A DNA stretch of 64,000 nt, from the NCBI GenBank assembly GCA_905250885.1, contig CAJNOQ010000104.1, forward strand, positions 7,279 through 71,278, in the 5' to 3' direction. Positions 1-10,647 of the stretch are shown here, one piece after another. Made by a program: the position numbers and the translations under genes. The DNA comes from Didymodactylos carnosus. Its lineage: Eukaryota > Rotifera > Eurotatoria > Philodinida > Philodinidae. Each line of letters opens with the position of its first letter. Position 1 is the stretch's first letter. The notes beneath the pieces were generated by a model. The model worked only from the letters and a program-made list of their open reading frames with translations, was not told where the DNA came from and made no database searches.

Positions 1-1615
1 CCCCCCCCTCTTTTTTGACCCTCTTAGAAACCGAGTAAGCCAATGTCGGATCGGGAGATTTATACCAGAGATTGAAAAAGAAAATCTATGTATTTTTGCT
101 CAGAATTATCTGACGTGTTCTTCTTTGGGTTTTATGAAGAATTCCAGTTTTCATCGGCTCACATTAAGATCCCTCGAAAAAACGGTCCGATTGAGCTCAA
201 AATTTTAGCACAGATACTTCAGACCCTATCTCAGGTTCTCTTTTTTCATTTCGAAAAATATTCTTTCCTTCTCGAGATATCCGAAAAAAACTGACTTTTT
301 TGGCGGGACTTTCAGCATTTTTCGGATATCTCGGGAAGGAAAGAATATTTTTCGAAAAGAAAAAAACGAACCTGATATAGGGCCTGTAGTATCTATGCTA
401 AAATTTTGAGTTCGATCGGACTATTTTTTCGAGGGGTCATAATGTGAGCCGATGGAAACCGAAGTTCTTCCTAAAACCCATAGAAGAAAGAACACGTCAG
501 AAAATTCTAGATAAAAATACATCGATTTTCTTTCTCAATATAAATAGTGCAATTCATTTGTAAAAAACTTGTATCAAGCAATTTATTCTATTCAACCTCA
601 AACAAAGGAGAGGGGTTAACTTCGGTTAATTTAAACGGGTTCCTGATTGTTTTACTTATTTTGACTTGACTGTTGTAGAAAAGAGATTTGGTCACATGTT
701 CCAGTTGTTCTTATGGAAAATAAGCTCAAAATACGTTTTAATGTTGATTATTTTGAGATTCCGTCAGAGGGCGTCGTTGTTAGTAAAAATAATATTTTTG
801 AAAAATCCAGCATAAGTTTCACACAAACCTTGATATGAAAAAATAACTAGAGAAAACTAAATAAAATACTTTTTTTCGACTTTTTAGACCGAGATTTTTG
901 CTGAAAAATCAAAGTTGTCTAAAAATTCCAAAACAAAGATTGTTCAATGTAGTTTTTCACAGTGATTCCAAATATGATGTTGGTTTTGAGAAAAAAATTG
1001 AAGTTTGATGGCGAAACCTGCAAAATATGAGTACATTTTCCTTGATTTTTCTCGTATTTGAATTATAATCGATTAAGCTAATGGTATGTAGAGTTTGTTT
1101 ACTCAAGAGCTTTCCAAGAGCTAATTTTCTATACTAAAGACTAGTTGGATCGTCTCTTGCTTATTAGAGAAAATGGGAAACTATAATCACTCAAGCATGG
1201 TCACTAGATAGGGGATGCTTGAAAATAAACTATTTCTTCTTAATAATATGGTACATAACTATGGTTCATATACCATTTTAATCAGTTTTTCAGTGGCTAT
1301 TTTTCTATATCAAATACAAGTTGGATCCTCGTTTGTATATGGAAAAAAAAGTACTTAAAACATCTCTGATACCGTCTTTTAGGTCAATTTGTCTCTTGTA
1401 AAAATAATTTCTTCCTATTTTGAGCTTATTTTCCATAAGAACAACTGGAACATGTGACCAAATCTCTTTTCTACAACAGTCAAGTCAAAATAAGCAAAAC
1501 AATCAGAAACCCGTTTGCTGATGAATTTAACTTCCCTCCTCCTCAATCTCATCCGACATCGGCTTCCCCGGTTTTCAAGAAGGTCAAAAAAGAGAGGAGG
1601 GTTGGGGATACCCTT
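1..1615. mobile_element. Long inverted-repeat element, left end cut by the window edge
   Basis: The sequence at 1-70 plus about 605-732 is repeated in reverse complement at about 1416-1600. The shared part includes the stretch with TTGACTTGACTGTTGTAGAA and the window-start CTCTTTTTTGACC. The right end continues to about 1615 (GGGGATACCCTTA), so the matching left tip lies just outside the window. The left arm is interrupted by the palindrome at 71-539. The middle, 733-1415, has no convincing gene. This is a non-autonomous DNA transposon by structure; the family is not recognised and no target duplication can be read because the left end is missing. Confidence 0.7.
71..539. mobile_element. Foldback MITE nested in the left arm of the 1-1615 element
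   Basis: Nearly the whole 469 bp is one palindrome. The left half starts ATTGAAAAAGAAAATC and the right half ends GATTTTCTTTCTCAAT, with matched inner blocks such as TTCGAAAAATATTCTTTCC and its complement. The loop lies near 290-310. The arm sequence of the host element stops at about 70 and resumes near 605, so this palindrome and a little extra sequence were inserted into it. Open frames inside are chance products of the palindrome. Confidence 0.75.
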
Positions 1616-2951
1616 AATAATAACGGGCAATTTACTACTCTATGTTTTTCTCGAAAAAAAGCATAAATTTCAGCTAAAATAAAACTACTGGAAACGTGTA
1701 TGATCTCAAATCTGAAAATCTTCTTACCTTTATTGAAAGTATGTTTACATTTTATTCAAATCGAATTGCACGCTAAACATTGCACATTGTGAAAATTTTC
1801 GTTCATTTTTAGTAGTTGAAGTTCTTTTTTATGAATGAGATCTCATCGAAATTTTTTATTCTCAATTTTTTTCCGAAAAAATTTTAATTATACATGATTC
1901 GATGAACTGAGTATGGATGTGGTCTTTTGTAAATTTATTTTGAAAAGAAATGTTTCCTCGTCAAAGAAATAAAACACAGAAGTTTTCTTAATATACACAT
2001 CAAATATTTATAGTACATTTCTTTTTTACTAAATATCCGGCTTGTTCGTCACTATGGATTGAATAAAGTACTTACTTTAAAAAGCAATTTTGAATTGGAG
2101 AATGCAGATCTTTTATTATATTATACCAATCATTCTGTTGAAAGATAACATGATGGTGATCAAACACTTTCAACAACACTAAAAGGGAATAAATTTTAAT
2201 TTTCAATAAGCTCACTAAAAGGAGGTAATTTTAATTATTTTAAGTTAATAATACTTCCAAGAAAAATATCGTCACGTTTATTAGAATATTTTCATTTAAA
2301 TAGCTAAAAATTCCCTCTCTCTCTCAACATATATAAAAAGAAATAGATGTGACGAGAGGTCATCGTTTTATTCACTGCTAATGTCATATCTAGCAACTAA
2401 TAAATATATATAGAAGATTTTTTTAATAATGAATCAAATAACCTAAAGTATGTTGAGGATTCATCCTCAATCAGTCGACAGCAAAGACAATATAAATGAT
2501 AATAATATCTCAATAATCTGTTGTTTTTGTTTTGTTTCTTTTTTTGTTCTTTAAATATGAAAATAAACATTCGTATTATGAGAACAAAAAGAAAAAACGT
2601 TTAAATGCACATTTTCTCTATATAAATAGAGTTAAAAGTGTCTAGTAGGATATTGATACACATATACACATTATAAACAAAAGAAAAAATAACCAAAAAT
2701 GAAAATCAAACAATTTCTTGTGTAAATGGAATTATTTTAAAAATATTTTAAAAACTATTCCATTAAGTATTGTCTAGAGAAGAAGAAGAAAAAAAAAAAA
2801 CCTTGGTGTTTTTCTTTTTTTATATGTCATAGTTTCAAATATAATGTACAATATAGTAGCAAAATAACTGTTCGTAGTCACTATTTCAATTTAATAAATT
2901 AAGTAGGTCATTTAGGATTATTAATCATTTATTGGAATAAATATATTTGAT
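1616..2951. other. Non-coding AT-rich stretch upstream of the first gene
   Basis: No gene is supported here. The stretch is AT-rich with poly-A and poly-T runs. Part of it is presumably promoter or 5' UTR for the gene beginning near 2952. No clear core promoter motif can be singled out. Confidence 0.4.
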
Positions 2952-5529
2952 ATGCAGGTAGCTACACTCAGTTATAAATATGATCCAATTCGAGATAATA
3001 TTGAATCAAAGAAAAAACGTCATATTAGTCGTTATACACAATCAGTACATCCAAATGAACAAAGACATTCAACAAAATCAAATAATACATTGCCACCTAT
3101 AAGAAAAAATGGTGAAACACAATCAAAAAAACGTCAAGAACAAATATCACAAAATCGTATACGTGTACAAGGCAACAGTGTTATATCACATCTTACAGAT
3201 AAATCATTATCATCACTTACTAATAATCAAAAACCACCAAGTCGTTCGCGAAGTTGTGCATCTGATTATAGTGGCTCTTTAGGCAGAAGTAGATCAGTAA
3301 GAAAAATCAAGAGTTGAAATAATTTAGTGTTTTCCTGATTAAACGGTTCATTTTAACAACAAAAACATTTTTAGCGTACATCTCAAGAATTACTTCCGTA
3401 TGTTCCCTTCAAAAGGTTTTGTAATCTAGTTTTGCACTAGTGAATTGAATGCTACAATATCCTGTGGAAGGGATGCAACTTTCTTCTAAAACCTGGCTTC
3501 GTAACGGTCCTTTTAGGAAAAAGAGGAACGTTAACAACTTTTTAAGAGGAGTTTTGGGTAAAAAAGAGGAGGCATTTTTTTGGCCGAAAAACGGTACTGC
3601 CAATGTTGTGTACGCGTCCAAGTGACTTAAGGCTCTCAAAGAAAAGATTTCATCTTACTTAAAGTATTTTTTTCCATGTCTTACGAGTAAAAAACTAAGA
3701 AAAACACAGGAAAAAGGAGTTATTCTAGTTTAACACAGAAACATATCTGACTGTTCAAATAGCATCGCTAACGAATGCGATATTTTCTTTCAACTCTCTG
3801 ATTTTTTCAGGGTGTTTATCTTCCTTCATATGCTATACTATCCATCCTTTGTTCCTACAATCTAATCAGGGCCGTAACCAGGAGAGGAATGGGGAACCGG
3901 TCCCCTCCCTTGACTTTTGAAAAAATTATTTTTTTCACTGAATACCGTCAGAAAAAGTTGCTAGTTGATAAGACTTCATACCATCTCTGAAGGCAAAAAA
4001 GTAGATTTCTCCTCCCCCTTCGTAAAAATCCTGGCTACGGGCCTGAATCTAATTCACCCATTTACACAATGTACATACGAACGGTGATTCCTTAGCACCC
4101 TGCTTTTAACCATCGTCTCACAGGGACTTCATCTACTGTTTTTTGCAACCACGAGTGATTGAACTTTGTTTCATATGACGGCATTGATAAAAAAATATAT
4201 CTGACACTACTTTCAGATCTAAAAATAGCGTGAATTCTGGTGTTCTTGCTAAAAAAATCCCAGAAAAAGAGGAAAATTAGCTCAAAAAGAGGGGTGGTCT
4301 TGGATTAAAGAGGAAAGGAGAGGAAACGAGGAGTATTACGAACCCAGTCTAAAACAGAAACGTTATATTGTTTCAATACTCTATTTGTTTATTTATTTAT
4401 TATCTGATATAACATCTTATACATGGAGCAAGAGCCTTTTGTGAAGTTTGGAAATTTTTGATAAAAATCTTTTTCATTCTTATTTCAATTTTCTATCTAT
4501 CACCCAGTTTTTTTTCATTTACTATTTTCTTAGACGTCTCCAACAGGAAATCGATGTGGAAGTAGAGGTCTAACACGATCAAATTTAAAATTAATGCATA
4601 AATTGAAATTTGGCTATCCTATTACAATTCGTCCATCTAATTTTTATACAAATGACAAAAGTGCTGCTGAATTATTTGAAAGAGAAGACTCATTTGTAAA
4701 TGATTCTATTCGAACAGCGCATCAGAATCGTCAAGAATCAATAATTCAAAAATATGAACCATTAGATGATCCACATTTGCGAAAATTTTTTCAAAATCCA
4801 ATGGTTTTAGATGTGGTACGTAAAACTCTTAGTAGAGAATATAGTCCACCAAAAGATGTAAATCGACGAAAACTAAAAAAGAAAAAAGAAATACAGGTAA
4901 ACATCTAAATTCATGAGAAAAAAGTAATTTTATATTATTTATATTTGATTTAGCACAATACATCTATGAAAGATGAAACAATAGCTGACGATTATCTTCG
5001 TATTAATACTAAAGGTTCATCAGGTTATGCAAAATTAAATGGTTACGATTGTGTTCCTAATTATTCAACGGCAAGACGACGAAATTCGAGTAAATTAGAT
5101 AGTAGTTTTAATCATGATAGACAAAAATTGATTGAAAATAGTTTTAATTATGAAATGGAAAATACAAAACACCAAAATCGTCACCAAAAAGATCATTCAA
5201 GTAAGACTATAAATGGAAAATATCAATCTGTTGATACATCATTAACCAGTTTTCCAACAACAACAAGTTCTATTATTAATCCCACTAATAATATAAATAT
5301 GAACGAATCAAAATCAGAAAAAAGAAAAAGAACAAGTGGTGATAAAGAAAAATTACATCCAATTGCAACATCGTCACCATTACGTCAATTACCAAAAATA
5401 GCATCATTATCAGTTAAACAGAATCAAAATGATACTGATGAAAATGAAAATGAGGAAATAAATCCAGTGAGAACAACAATATCAACGCATGAAATAGAAC
5501 AAACAGAAGATCAAAAGCAAGATATTTGA
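2952..5529 (+). CDS. Unrecognised basic, Ser/Asn-rich protein, 3 exons
   Basis: Exons 2952-3296, 4534-4896 and 4954-5529 join in phase 0 at each junction (donors GTAAGA and GTAAAC, acceptors TTAG and TTAG) to give about 427 residues. I do not recognise the family. The N-terminal third is rich in Lys, Arg, Gln and Ser. Exon 2 carries the most protein-like part (YPITIRPSNFYTND and DPHLRKFFQNPMVLDVVRK), then a lysine run. The C-terminal third is low-complexity Ser/Thr/Asn with an acidic patch near the end. No signal peptide or membrane segment is seen. The ATG at 2952 directly precedes a possible splice acceptor (TATGCAG), so the true start could lie in an unseen upstream exon. Intron 1 (about 1.2 kb) contains two nested hAT-like elements. 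The gene is convergent with POFUT1. Confidence 0.65.
3493..4347. mobile_element. hAT-like MITE in intron 1 of the first gene
   Basis: The termini are CTGGCTTCGTAAC and the complement of TTACGAACCCAG. It is flanked by an exact 8-bp target duplication TCTAAAAC at 3485-3492 and 4348-4355. An 8-bp duplication and short inverted ends fit the hAT superfamily. No transposase is encoded. It is interrupted by the element at 3867-4045. Confidence 0.8.
3867..4045. mobile_element. hAT-like MITE nested inside the 3493-4347 element
   Basis: The element is 179 bp, with ends CAGGGCCGTAACCAGGA and, on the other strand, CAGGCCCGTAGCCAGGA. An exact 8-bp duplication AATCTAAT lies at 3859-3866 and 4046-4053. The CAG start and GTAGCCAGG tip are typical of hAT non-autonomous elements. 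It is younger than its host element. Confidence 0.88.
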
Positions 5530-6488
5530 TAATACTTATTTAGTATCATCAAGTTCACAATTTTAATAACTAGCCAAACCTGCTAGAGATGTCTGATATT
5601 TGCTAAAACTGAGAGAGATCGTTCTTTTTTAATCAATTAAAAGTTTCTTTTTCAGACGTTTCCGCTAGGTAAAATCCTTATTTAATATATACTGTCAAAA
5701 ATCAAAAAGACGGATCATTTATTTTAGTTCGTTTGAAAAATGAATCGTAAAAAAGAAAACATGTACAGTTATTTATCTTTCACAAGTTGTTGTTTGAGCA
5801 CATATTTTTCTTTCTAACTTGATGTTATTCTATCTAAATCAATCATGACTCACTTGTTACCTACAAAAAAAAAAGAGCAAATAAATGTGTTCAGATCTTC
5901 TTTTATTTTCAGTTTTAAATATATTTTATCATAACAAACAAGTCACACTACAAAAAAAAGTTTCATTTTTCAATAGTAAGATATTTTTTTCGATTCTTAA
6001 TGATGATGATGATATATAAAATATTTTCGTATAAGAAGAATTTACTAAAAAAATAAATAGAATAAGCATCAAAAGATACCCAACAAACGATCTCAAAACA
6101 AGAAAAACAAAAATCATATTTTATTTTTTCATTTAAAAATCTATTCTGAATAATTAAAAAAAAAATGAACAATTAACACAATTTTCAGATATATAAATAT
6201 AAATATACGCTTAACTTACTTAGCACCCGCTTGAGAAAAACTATATCACATATTTTCCAAATAAATTTGGAATGTATGGAAGAAAATAAAAAGGTTGTAA
6301 GAGAGATTTTTTTTTACCAAATATAGAGATAACTTATAACAAAGAAAAGAAGAGATTCCAACTAAATAAAATAATTTTACTGTTGTTTTTAATATAAATT
6401 AGATGTATTTGACACCATAAAACAATAGGAGTATATAATACACTACAACAAAGTAGTAAAAAAAAATAAAAACAAAAAAAAAAATACA
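5530..6488. other. Intergenic region between two convergent genes
   Basis: The stretch lies between the stop of the 427-aa protein and the stop of POFUT1. It is AT-rich with A and T runs and must contain both 3' UTRs. No repeat or gene was recognised. Confidence 0.4.
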
Positions 6489-8578
6489 TCAAAGCTCAAT
6501 TTTATTTTCATAATTTTCAATTTTTTCTTTTTGATCATTCTCATTTACATCTAAACCCCAAAAATCTGTTTGTTTTTCATTTACATCACGCATACGTTTA
6601 GCAAATGCGGAAAATGTGGATGGACAATTAACAATGGCATGATTAGCAACAACACCCAGAATATAAAGATCAATATGAGCTGCTTCATTTACATTTTCAT
6701 TACCATCATATCTAAGTACTTTAAGCTAATAATAAACAAAATAAAATAAACATAAATTAAAAAATGAACAAGAATGTAAATTTTATATAACAGTTCTCAT
6801 CTGCTATCAATATCTAAAAATCTTGATAACTTACATTATATTTCTTTTCTAGTGTTTTCTGAAATTGTTGAATCATATGATCTTCATCTGCAGCTACAAA
6901 TAGATAGTCTGGTTTGTGAGTAATAACTGCATGTTCTACCTAGAACATAAAATTAAATATTTAGTTTCTATACTTCTTACTAGTATATTTTTATATTTTG
7001 TAAAATATTTACTTGTTTTATAATAGTATTACGACTTGGATAACAAATTTCACTTGATAATACAATGCCTTTTTCAAGACTATAACCAAGACATTGTGCT
7101 GAAGCGAAGAAATTCGATTTCGGTATGACATATTCGCATGCTCGTTTCTTAATAACCATAATATTAACAATAGATATTATTCCATAAGATAATAATACTT
7201 ACAAAATCGATTCCATTTCGAAGATGTATTGCTAACAAATTAGTTTGATTATATTTTGGTGCATGTTTTTTTAAAAAATTTTCAGCTTTTTTTTTAATAT
7301 AATTAGAATAAATAAAATATTTAGCCAGATGAACATGACGTTGTTCAGCTACAGAAAAAAAGAATTTATTTTTATTTATTTATATCAAACAAATTTACAA
7401 AATGTTTTTTTTGTTTTTTTCATACCAGGAAATGCGCCCGGAGGTCCAGTAAATGCCAAAACAGGATATTTACTTGGTGGATATCTATAATTCAAATAGA
7501 TATACATTAAAACAATAAGATTTCACTATTTTTACATACCTATTATTCCAATCTCCAGCACTTGATATATCAAAATAAAGTGGATGATAAAAAACATCTT
7601 GATCAAAATCAATCGAAAATTTATCCCAAAATGGTCCAAATGGATTTCCTTCTTTTGCATTACATCCTTCACTCTGATTATCTTCATTTTTTCGAGAAGT
7701 ATAGCAAAATACTAAATGGACGTATTCAACGAAATATAAATTAGAAAATTGACGAAATAATTTAACGTAGAATTTTTCTGTTGTTCTTATCAACTTTCAA
7801 TATCTGTTACTTCCATTCAGAAATATGATAAGAGATTTCAACTTATTTTTCTTTTTTGTTTAACACTAGAACGCCCGAAAATTTTCATGACCTAGAACGC
7901 CCAAAGCGGTCATTTTGACCGTTACTGTTGTTTTTTTTTAAATTTTATACTTAAAAATGGTTTTGAATTCAAAAATGAATTAAAAATTCTGCAAAAAATA
8001 ATTTTTTTAAGGCAAATTAAAAGTTATGACATAATTTATTTTTAAATAAATTGTATGCAATTTGTTTTATTAAGGATAAAAATTACAAAGCGGTCAAAAC
8101 GGTCTACGGGCGTTCTAGTGTTAAAGCAAATTGAAAACTTACCTATTCGTTGTCCCTTTGGCCAAACATCATTGGCTAAATATTTCATGAAATCATCCAT
8201 CAATATAACTTTTAAATAACTTTCTAATGGTTCTACTTCAAAATAACGATCAAATGGGACCTGAAATGATCCAGCAGCTCGTTGTGGATATTCTATCCAG
8301 TGTGGTAAAACAAGTGTACGATTAAGAATACGTGTAAAAGCCAGTGCGCCAAGAAATTGTTCAGCTTGATTACCAAATCGACCTTAAAAAAAACCAATCA
8401 CACATAGTTAAAATGCAAACAACTGTTATCTTATATTTGAATTAAACTCACCCATACATGGACAAAACAATACGTAACCATTCGGATCAATTTGGTATTT
8501 TTTTGATTTTGTTGAATAAATAACAATTATCAAATAACAAGTAATCAAATACCATAAACATAATTTTCGTTCATACAT
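6489..8578 (-). CDS. POFUT1: GDP-fucose protein O-fucosyltransferase 1
   Basis: Eight exons on the minus strand (8578-8452, 8382-8143, 7711-7540, 7484-7426, 7348-7203, 7147-7013, 6939-6835, 6725-6489) give 406 residues, against 388 in human. The enzyme transfers fucose from GDP-fucose to Ser/Thr of EGF-like repeats, for example in Notch, in the ER lumen. Seen: an N-terminal hydrophobic segment (about residues 6-22), the family start LFCPCMGRFGNQAEQFLG, then LNRTLVLPHWIEYPQ, KEGNPFGPFWDKF, and HLRNGIDF, whose Arg at about residue 243 matches the essential Arg240 of mammals. Near the C-terminus are LFVAADEDH and the IDLYILGVVANHAIVNC block. The protein ends in KIEL, a KDEL-like tail fitting ER retention, as in other POFUT1 proteins. 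Intron 2 carries a piggyBac-like MITE. Confidence 0.95.
7860..8124. mobile_element. piggyBac-like MITE in POFUT1 intron 2
   Basis: The element runs from TTAACACTAGAACGCCCG to CGGGCGTTCTAGTGTTAA, so each end carries a TTAA, the target-site signature of piggyBac elements. The 265 bp has a second internal AGAACGCCC and AAGCGGTCAAAACGGTC-type subterminal repeats. It encodes nothing. It lies within the 431-bp intron 2 of POFUT1, clear of the splice sites. Confidence 0.88.
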
Positions 8579-10647
8579 TTCTTGTTTTGTTTCTCTCTCT
8601 CTCTCTGTTTCTAAGATCTTGATAAAAATTCACGAATAACTTAAAACACACAGAGAGAGAGAAGATATGAAATTTTCTAATCTGAAAAATAGATTATAAA
8701 TATACATGTGTGTATTGCCTAAATAAATAATGTGAAATTAACACATATAATAAACAAACAGGAAAAACAAAACGAACGGTATTGAACTGTTGAGATCTAG
8801 ACGTTGCGCAGCCTAAAATGAGAATAAAAAACAACAACAACTGACAAGTCTGAATAGAAATAAATTTCGCAAAAAACTGATGAGATTGAAAATCTTAGGA
8901 AACTTGACTCTTCTTCAATTTTGTTTTTCTTGTACCACAGATCGATAGAGAATTCAATTTTGTGCCGATCTACATATTTTTTAAACGTTACATAAATTCA
9001 TGCGAAAAAAATTATCAACTTTTTTATGTTAAATTTGCAGTTAATGTCTTCTTTTCAGTGGAAAAAGCGAACGAAAAGCGTACAAGGTTTTTGTTCTACA
9101 CGATCTGATGGTGCTCGTCAAGCTGATCAAGAATATATGTAAGAGTTTGATTAGAAAGTAAAAGTGGCTTTTTAATTTACATAATCTTCTCATCGATTGT
9201 TATTCAAATCTTATTCAGGAAAACGATGTTCTAATGACAAATACCATATTTGGAATTAGTGTCAAAAACTGAATTGAATATTGAACATTTCTATCCTATC
9301 GAACTACCTCTAATTTTTTTTCGAAGTTTCAAGTCGATAAATGACTGAGATTTTCACCACAAACTGAAAATCATCGAAAAATTTCGAAAGATATATATCA
9401 TTCAACTCACTTTTTGACGCTGATTTCGAATATGATATTTTTTATTGCATGAAAGTTGAGTTTTGATGGAGAAAATTGAGAATTACGGGCAGAATACTGA
9501 GTTTTTCGAGAAATTTCCCTGTGAGTGCAAACTTTTAAATCAATCATTTATACATATTCTTGCAGAGCTTTTTATGGGCTATCGATTACACTATAAACAA
9601 GTGTGGGCCAAGTGAGCCGAAAAAAGGAACTATTATTAAAAAACTATTATGAAAGAAAACTATATAAAAACTATGAAAGAACTATTATTAAAAAAACAGA
9701 AGTCTCTACATCAAAATTCTATAAAGATAATTCATGTAATATGGAAAAAGTGTTTTTCAAAGTTAAATGTAAAAATAATCTTACCCCGAACAACTTGTTT
9801 CTCGTAATATGATTTCAAGAAAAGGATGGTAACTAAATATCATATAAATCTTTTGTAAATCTATTTCCTTTATCTTGAATCTTCATTAATATTTCTTAAT
9901 TAATTAGTATATCTTTGAGAAAAAACCATTATTCGTTCACTATATCCGTTGTTTGTATGTTTTGTTGGACAGTGATATATTTCGTCAAATACATATATAT
10001 TTTTTTTTATTAATATTATAAAACAAAACAACATGTGTAATTGTGTTTTCTGAAAAACACTTTTTTCCGTTTTGTATAGGCACCTATATTAATAACAATA
10101 ACATATTTTTTTTGAGAACGGTGTAATCAACAAACCAACATTTGTAATAATATAACTTATTATCATTTTTTTCTGTTTAACACATATATATATGGGAATG
10201 TGTATGTATACATACATATTATATATATACGGTATAATGAATGAATAGTTGTGGGTATACGTATTTGAATGTTTGTTCATTATAAACCAGCGAAAAAAGA
10301 TGAACGAAAACAACCAAAAAAAATGAACGAAAAACACAAGAAACGATGATCAATTATCATTAATTGTGACCATGGTTTTATCTTTGAGCCAACTTTTTTA
10401 ACAAAAGAATTTCTTTATATACGGTCTCATTTATGGAGCGTATAGATCATGATAAATAAATAAATAACCATTGTATATGTGTAACTACGTTCAATAGAAA
10501 AGCAGTAAAAATCAAAAGTTCAGTTATTTGGATATTAAGTTGTCTTTTGTGGAGAAAACAGAATAAACACGAGACAAAGATAAAGACAGAGAAAGATATT
10601 GTCTTGTTTAAAAAATACACATAATAACATAATGTACATAATTATAT
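8579..10647. other. Intergenic region between POFUT1 and CHTOP
   Basis: The region holds a CT-rich microsatellite (about 8590-8612), an exon-like scrap at 9059-9138, and at about 9290-9620 a degraded relative of the interior of the 1-1615 element (shared short blocks such as CAGAGCTTT followed by CTATCGATTACACTA-like sequence). TA-rich tracts lie around 10180-10240. No complete gene was seen. Confidence 0.4.
9059..9138 (+). other. Possible orphan exon or gene scrap
   Basis: A good acceptor (CTTCTTTTCAG) and a good donor (ATGTAAGA) bracket 80 bp. One frame reads WKKRTKSVQGFCSTRSDGAR then QADQEY with no stop. No partner exons were found on either side, and the sequence was not recognised. It could be a chance frame, a relic, or an exon of an unannotated transcript. 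Confidence 0.2.

Noticed and set aside
88-294. 68-codon frame at the window start
   Set aside because: It lies entirely inside one half of a palindromic MITE and has no supporting features.
7485-7793. Single 102-codon minus-strand frame around 7.5-7.8 kb as its own gene
   Set aside because: Its middle is exon 3 of POFUT1 (KEGNPFGPFWDKF); both ends read into introns.
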